Source: Flavobacterium turcicum
GTDB lineage: Bacteria > Bacteroidota > Bacteroidia > Flavobacteriales > Flavobacteriaceae
Direction: 5' to 3'
Assembly (NCBI RefSeq): GCF_011365745.1
Contig: NZ_JAAOBY010000001.1
Span: 496,001-560,000, forward strand
DNA: 64,000 bases
How positions within the stretch are numbered: the first letter of the stretch is position 1; each line of letters starts with the position of its first letter. Shown one piece after another: positions 61,301-64,000 of this stretch. Position numbers and translations under genes: made by a program. The notes under the pieces were generated by a model. It was not told the DNA's origin and did no database searches. It saw only the letters and a program-made list of their open reading frames with translations.

Positions 61301-64000
61301 TACCGATGCTAGTGGAAGAGGAAATGTCCGTTTTGCCTTGACGGATGAAGAGTGGGGACGTTATATGATTCGGGTTTCTGATGCTGTTGGCGGACACGCA
61401 ACGGCTTTGACGGTAAATATCGATTGGCCAACATGGTCTGGAAAAACGAGAAATACAGATGCTTCTACGGCCAATATGTTAGTGTTTTCAACCGATAAGG
61501 AGAAGTATGCTGTGGGTGAAAATGCTCAAATTTCGTTTCCATCTAGTGCAGGAGGGCGCGCTTTTATTTCTATCGAAAATGGTTCGAAAGTAGTACAAAC
61601 GCTTTGGGCAAAGACCCAAAAAGGAGAAACCAAAGTTACCATTCCGATTACGGCTGCTATGGCGCCGAATGTGTACTTTAATATTACGCTGTTGCAACCA
61701 CACGCTTCCACCAAAAATGATTCGCCAATCCGTATGTATGGAATTGTGCCTATTGAAGTAGTTGATAAAAACACCATTCTTGCGCCCAAATTAGTAATGC
61801 CTGATGTGTTGCGTCCAGAGCAATCATTTGCTATTAAAGTGAGTGAACAATCCGGAAAATCAATGACTTACACCATTGCCATTGTAGATGAAGGATTATT
61901 GGATTTAACCCGTTTCAAAGCGCCAAATGCCTGGGATAGTTTTTATGTTCGTGAAGCTTTGGGCGTAAAAACCTGGGACATTTATGACGATGTGATTGGA
62001 GCGTATGGCGGAAAAGTAAATCAGATTTTCAGTATTGGTGGTGACCAAGATTTGGGTGGTGGAAAAGCCAAAAAAGCCAATCGTTTCAAACCGGTTGTAA
62101 TTTATATGGGACCTTTTAAATTAGAAAAAGGACAAACGAAAACCCATCAAGTAAAATTACCGAAGTACATTGGTTCTGTAAAAACCATGATTGTGGCTGG
62201 TGATGCAACTACAAGTGCGTATGGAAGCGCCGAAAAAGCAACTCCGGTTCGCAGTCCGCTGATGGTTTTGGCTTCGTTGCCAAGAAAAATTTCTCCATCC
62301 GAGAGAGTGACGATTCCAGTGACCATTTTTGCCATGGAGAAAAACATCAAAAATGTAACGGTTCAGATTAAAACGAATAACGGATTAAAAGTTATAGGCG
62401 GTGCTGTTCAAAAATTAACTTTCCCTCAGCCTGACGAAAAAATGGCTTATTTCAATTTGGCTGTAGGTTCTGCAACCGGAATTGGAAAAGTGCAGATCGT
62501 GGCGACTTCCGGAAAGGAAAAATCAGTGTATGATGTAGAGATCGATATGACCAATCCGAATCCAGTGACCAATACATTTACTGATGTGATTTTGGAACCG
62601 AATACCACTAAAACTATTTCTTGGAAAACATTTGGTGTTTCGGGAAGTAATAAAGCAAAATTGGAGGTTTCCTCGATGCCAACGATCAATTTAAACGGGC
62701 GATTACAATATCTGATTCAATATCCTCATGGTTGTGTAGAGCAAACGACTTCTTCTGTTTTTCCACAATTGTATCTGAATGAGATTGTCGATTTGGATGC
62801 TACGCGTCAGCAATTAATTCAAAAAAATGTGACCGCTGGAATTACTCGTTTGGGAGGTTTTCAATTATCGAATGGTGGAATGTCTTACTGGCAAGGAGGA
62901 ACCGTCGCCGATGATTGGGGTTCTTCATATGCTGGACATTTTATGATTGAAGCTGAGAAAAAAGGGTATTTCTTGCCGATCAATTTCAAATCAAAATGGA
63001 TTTCGTATCAGCAAAAAGAAGCCAAGCAGTGGCGATTTGAACCAAGTTACGGAAATGATTTGGCACAATCGTATCGCTTATACACGTTAGCGTTGGCAGG
63101 AGCACCCGATTTGTCTTCGATGAACAGATTTCGTGAAACCAAAGGAATTTCGAACGAAAGTAAATTGCGTTTGGCTTCGGCATATGTGTTGGCGGGGCAA
63201 AAATCGGCAGGTTTGACGTTGTTGCTGAATACTTCTATAGATGATAATTCCAATTATAATTATTACTATTACGGATCTGCTGATAGGAATCGTGCCATGG
63301 CCCTAGAAACATTGTTATTACTTGGGCTAAAGCAAAAATCATTCGTGATGGCAGCAAAATTGGCCAAAGATATGTCAAGTGACCAATGGATGAGCACGCA
63401 AACTACGGCGTATGGTTTGTATGCAATGGCAAAGTTTTCTACGAGTAATGGTCCAAAAGGAATCGATGTTCAGTTTAGTAAAGAAGGAAATACACAATCA
63501 ATTAAAACAACAAAAACCATCGCAGACCGAAGTTTGGTTGTTAAAACGGGTTCGAATAGTGTGACTTTAAAAAACAACAGAAAGAATAGATTGTATGTTC
63601 GTGTGCTGAATAGTGGAATTCTTCCAATTGGACAAGAAAAAGCGATTCAGAGTAATGTTTCGGCTTCGATTGTTTTCAAAAACAGAAAAGGAAGTGTTAT
63701 CAATGTGTCTAAAATCAATCAAGGAACTGAATTTATTGCTGAGGTAACGGTTAAAAACCTAAAAAATGAACGTGTAGAAAATGTGGCGTTGTCACAAATT
63801 TTGCCTTCCGGTTTCGAAATTGTAAATACCCGTTTCACGGATTATGGAGACGCTACCAATAACGTTGCGGATTATATTGATATTCGTGATGATAGAACCA
63901 ATTTCTATTTTGGATTAAAATCGGGTGAAACCAAAACGTTTAGAATATTACTGAATGCTTCTTATCTTGGAACCTATTATCTGCCTGGATTGCAATGCGA
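58383..64000 (+). CDS. Alpha-2-macroglobulin family lipoprotein (3' end outside window)
   Basis: The GTG at 58383 is the first start after an in-frame TAG (58374). The signal peptide ends with lipobox FQAC. The visible roughly 1872 residues contain Ig-like MG domains, a bait-region-like segment around residue 944 (WRWWWD), and the thioester motif CVEQ (Cys1451 to Gln1454) in PHGCVEQTTSSVFP. Residues 319-335 hold VDTSAVA repeated in tandem (21-base units 59337-59378), followed by a Pro/Glu/Val-rich linker; residues about 512-527 are very acidic. Such proteins trap proteases in the periplasm, often beside pbpC, which could lie past the edge. The frame is open to the right edge, so the C-terminus is missing. 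Confidence 0.92.
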   Translation, partial: MKTKGLIYVFCVFFLFQACGRKSAADFNSDFSLFKEFIVSFTGGIVSSESDIRVVLAFDKKEWKVNEVLDNDLFTISPSVDGKVIALSTNTIAFIPEKKLESGTEYQVTLHLDQLNPKVAEKDKALSNFNFTVKTIKQDFVVNTLDVQSYSPEYQYLNAVLKTADNIDLETAKKLIEAEHNGSDLKIVFEKSNAVGKEFKFRIDSIQRLESKSNLEIKYDGNDFDIDQKGTIDFPITALKEFKVVKTEIQEGDNQTLSINFSEPLEKGQDFKGLVAIQNTNNLKFSAQGNVLKVYFTNEVPVQQPVEVTPEPVEAFVTVDTSAVAVDTSAVAVDSAVVEEPAEVAIVEPEPVVDFQKLTGELLLEVFQGIESEYGRKLNENYTEKLSFDEIKPSVRFIKNGTILPSSNNLKLNFEAVNLSAVDVKVYKIYKNNIMQFLQYNELNGSQNLKRVAQPIAKSTLNLKENTLLNLSKWNTFALDLSKIITPEPGAIYRVEFVYKKKYSLYKCETADEDTTEEEEEVDENDVNYSGNSYDDYYYDDYEWRESQDPCSSSYFYNAKIATNILATDLGVIAKRGENKSYLFAVNNIVTTEPVTNARVDLYTFQQQKITTGTTNSDGIATFQLDKFAYFAIVTQGTESTYVKLDDGNSLSVSNFNVSGETLQKGLKGFIYGERGVWRPGDNLYLSFILNDASNKIPLGHPIKFRLSDPNGKVTYQTVQKLNEWNHYAFTVPTANDAPTGNWEAMVSVGGAKFYKSIKIETIKPNRLKIKNTFKRAILSSAYPNTSNLEVAWLHGAVAKNLNVEMQAKFSQQITTFKNYDKYIFDDLVRKFSTEEVTVFSGKLDATGKANATIDPKIQGEAPGMLKASFITKVYEEGGDFSTDVIATTYSPYPTYVGIKSPEPNKYGMLETRTMNQFDVVTVDENGRPKSVKNLEVKVYKVEWRWWWDASSDNLSNYNADNATTSYKTFIINTDASGRGNVRFALTDEEWGRYMIRVSDAVGGHATALTVNIDWPTWSGKTRNTDASTANMLVFSTDKEKYAVGENAQISFPSSAGGRAFISIENGSKVVQTLWAKTQKGETKVTIPITAAMAPNVYFNITLLQPHASTKNDSPIRMYGIVPIEVVDKNTILAPKLVMPDVLRPEQSFAIKVSEQSGKSMTYTIAIVDEGLLDLTRFKAPNAWDSFYVREALGVKTWDIYDDVIGAYGGKVNQIFSIGGDQDLGGGKAKKANRFKPVVIYMGPFKLEKGQTKTHQVKLPKYIGSVKTMIVAGDATTSAYGSAEKATPVRSPLMVLASLPRKISPSERVTIPVTIFAMEKNIKNVTVQIKTNNGLKVIGGAVQKLTFPQPDEKMAYFNLAVGSATGIGKVQIVATSGKEKSVYDVEIDMTNPNPVTNTFTDVILEPNTTKTISWKTFGVSGSNKAKLEVSSMPTINLNGRLQYLIQYPHGCVEQTTSSVFPQLYLNEIVDLDATRQQLIQKNVTAGITRLGGFQLSNGGMSYWQGGTVADDWGSSYAGHFMIEAEKKGYFLPINFKSKWISYQQKEAKQWRFEPSYGNDLAQSYRLYTLALAGAPDLSSMNRFRETKGISNESKLRLASAYVLAGQKSAGLTLLLNTSIDDNSNYNYYYYGSADRNRAMALETLLLLGLKQKSFVMAAKLAKDMSSDQWMSTQTTAYGLYAMAKFSTSNGPKGIDVQFSKEGNTQSIKTTKTIADRSLVVKTGSNSVTLKNNRKNRLYVRVLNSGILPIGQEKAIQSNVSASIVFKNRKGSVINVSKINQGTEFIAEVTVKNLKNERVENVALSQILPSGFEIVNTRFTDYGDATNNVADYIDIRDDRTNFYFGLKSGETKTFRILLNASYLGTYYLPGLQC
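59337..59399 (+). repeat. 21-base tandem repeat in the alpha-2-macroglobulin gene
   Basis: GTTGATACGTCGGCTGTGGC unit repeats exactly at 59337-59357 and 59358-59378, followed by a partial degenerate unit. It encodes VDTSAVA and lies in the interdomain linker. Confidence 0.85.

Noticed and set aside
1..64000. tRNA, rRNA, CRISPR or IS elements
   Set aside because: None was recognised by eye; no direct-repeat array with unique spacers or transposase ORF occurs. A tRNAscan or IS search could still find something missed.

Overview
The window reads as a chromosome segment of a Flavobacterium-like member of the Bacteroidota. It is A/T-rich. It has T9SS C-terminal sorting domains, a SusC/RagA-type TonB receptor, typical flavobacterial families (DUF3098, DUF4271, DUF4296, DUF3078, DUF3109), and promoters of the Bacteroidota type (-7 box TAnnTTTG) instead of E. 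coli-like boxes. I saw no rRNA, tRNA, CRISPR array, prophage or intact insertion sequence. Most of it is conserved housekeeping DNA; the novelty sits in intergenic regions and a few unusual proteins.

Layout. 1-5.2 kb: end of a cation/proton antiporter, an SMR exporter, an A/T-rich orphan lipoprotein, a YbjQ protein, frr-pyrH, a patatin and a thioredoxin-fold protein. 5.2-12.3 kb: a possible 25-residue peptide gene, truB-uppP-DUF3098-ftsX, leuS (with a small repeat inserted in frame) and a zinc peptidase. 12.3-19.7 kb: a tandem repeat, an Lrp-type regulator with a likely operator, a REP-like palindrome, hemD-DUF4271, a Dpm1-like glycosyltransferase, pyrC, DUF4296, an epimerase and tyrS. 19.7-29.2 kb: a secreted protein, a LuxE-like protein, a minimal T9SS protein, a beta-helix-like lipoprotein with its TonB receptor, PhoB/PhoR-like regulators and a glycosyltransferase. 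29.3-37.2 kb: a lysine/alanine-rich exported protein, a 1143-residue envelope protein, aspartate kinase, GNAT, fbp and TerB. 37.3-45.9 kb: an imelysin-like/MauG fusion, a PhoX-like phosphatase, HupE, dCMP deaminase, S41 protease, an FAD protein, MarC and DUF3109. 46.1-58.1 kb: nrdB, nrdA, dgt, an M36 metalloprotease, DUF3078, dxs and tadA. 58.4 kb to the end: a large alpha-2-macroglobulin lipoprotein cut by the window edge.

How parts may work together. The two-component system, TonB receptor, beta-helix lipoprotein and PhoX-like protein look like a phosphate-scavenging set. A spaced direct repeat of Pho-box geometry precedes the receptor gene. dCMP deaminase, both ribonucleotide reductase subunits and dGTPase lie within about 10 kb and all act on dNTP pools.

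Most novel signals. (1) Three copies of a roughly 80-95 bp extragenic element (after nrdB, before dgt, after tadA) share flanking sequence, while their central hairpins differ in sequence yet remain base-paired. This is covariation, as expected for a structured RNA. (2) Between nrdA and dgt lies a compact array: a candidate sRNA on the minus strand with promoter and terminator, a near-perfect palindrome, and a 41-residue ORF on the plus strand with its own terminator. All functional calls come from reading the sequence, without database searches.
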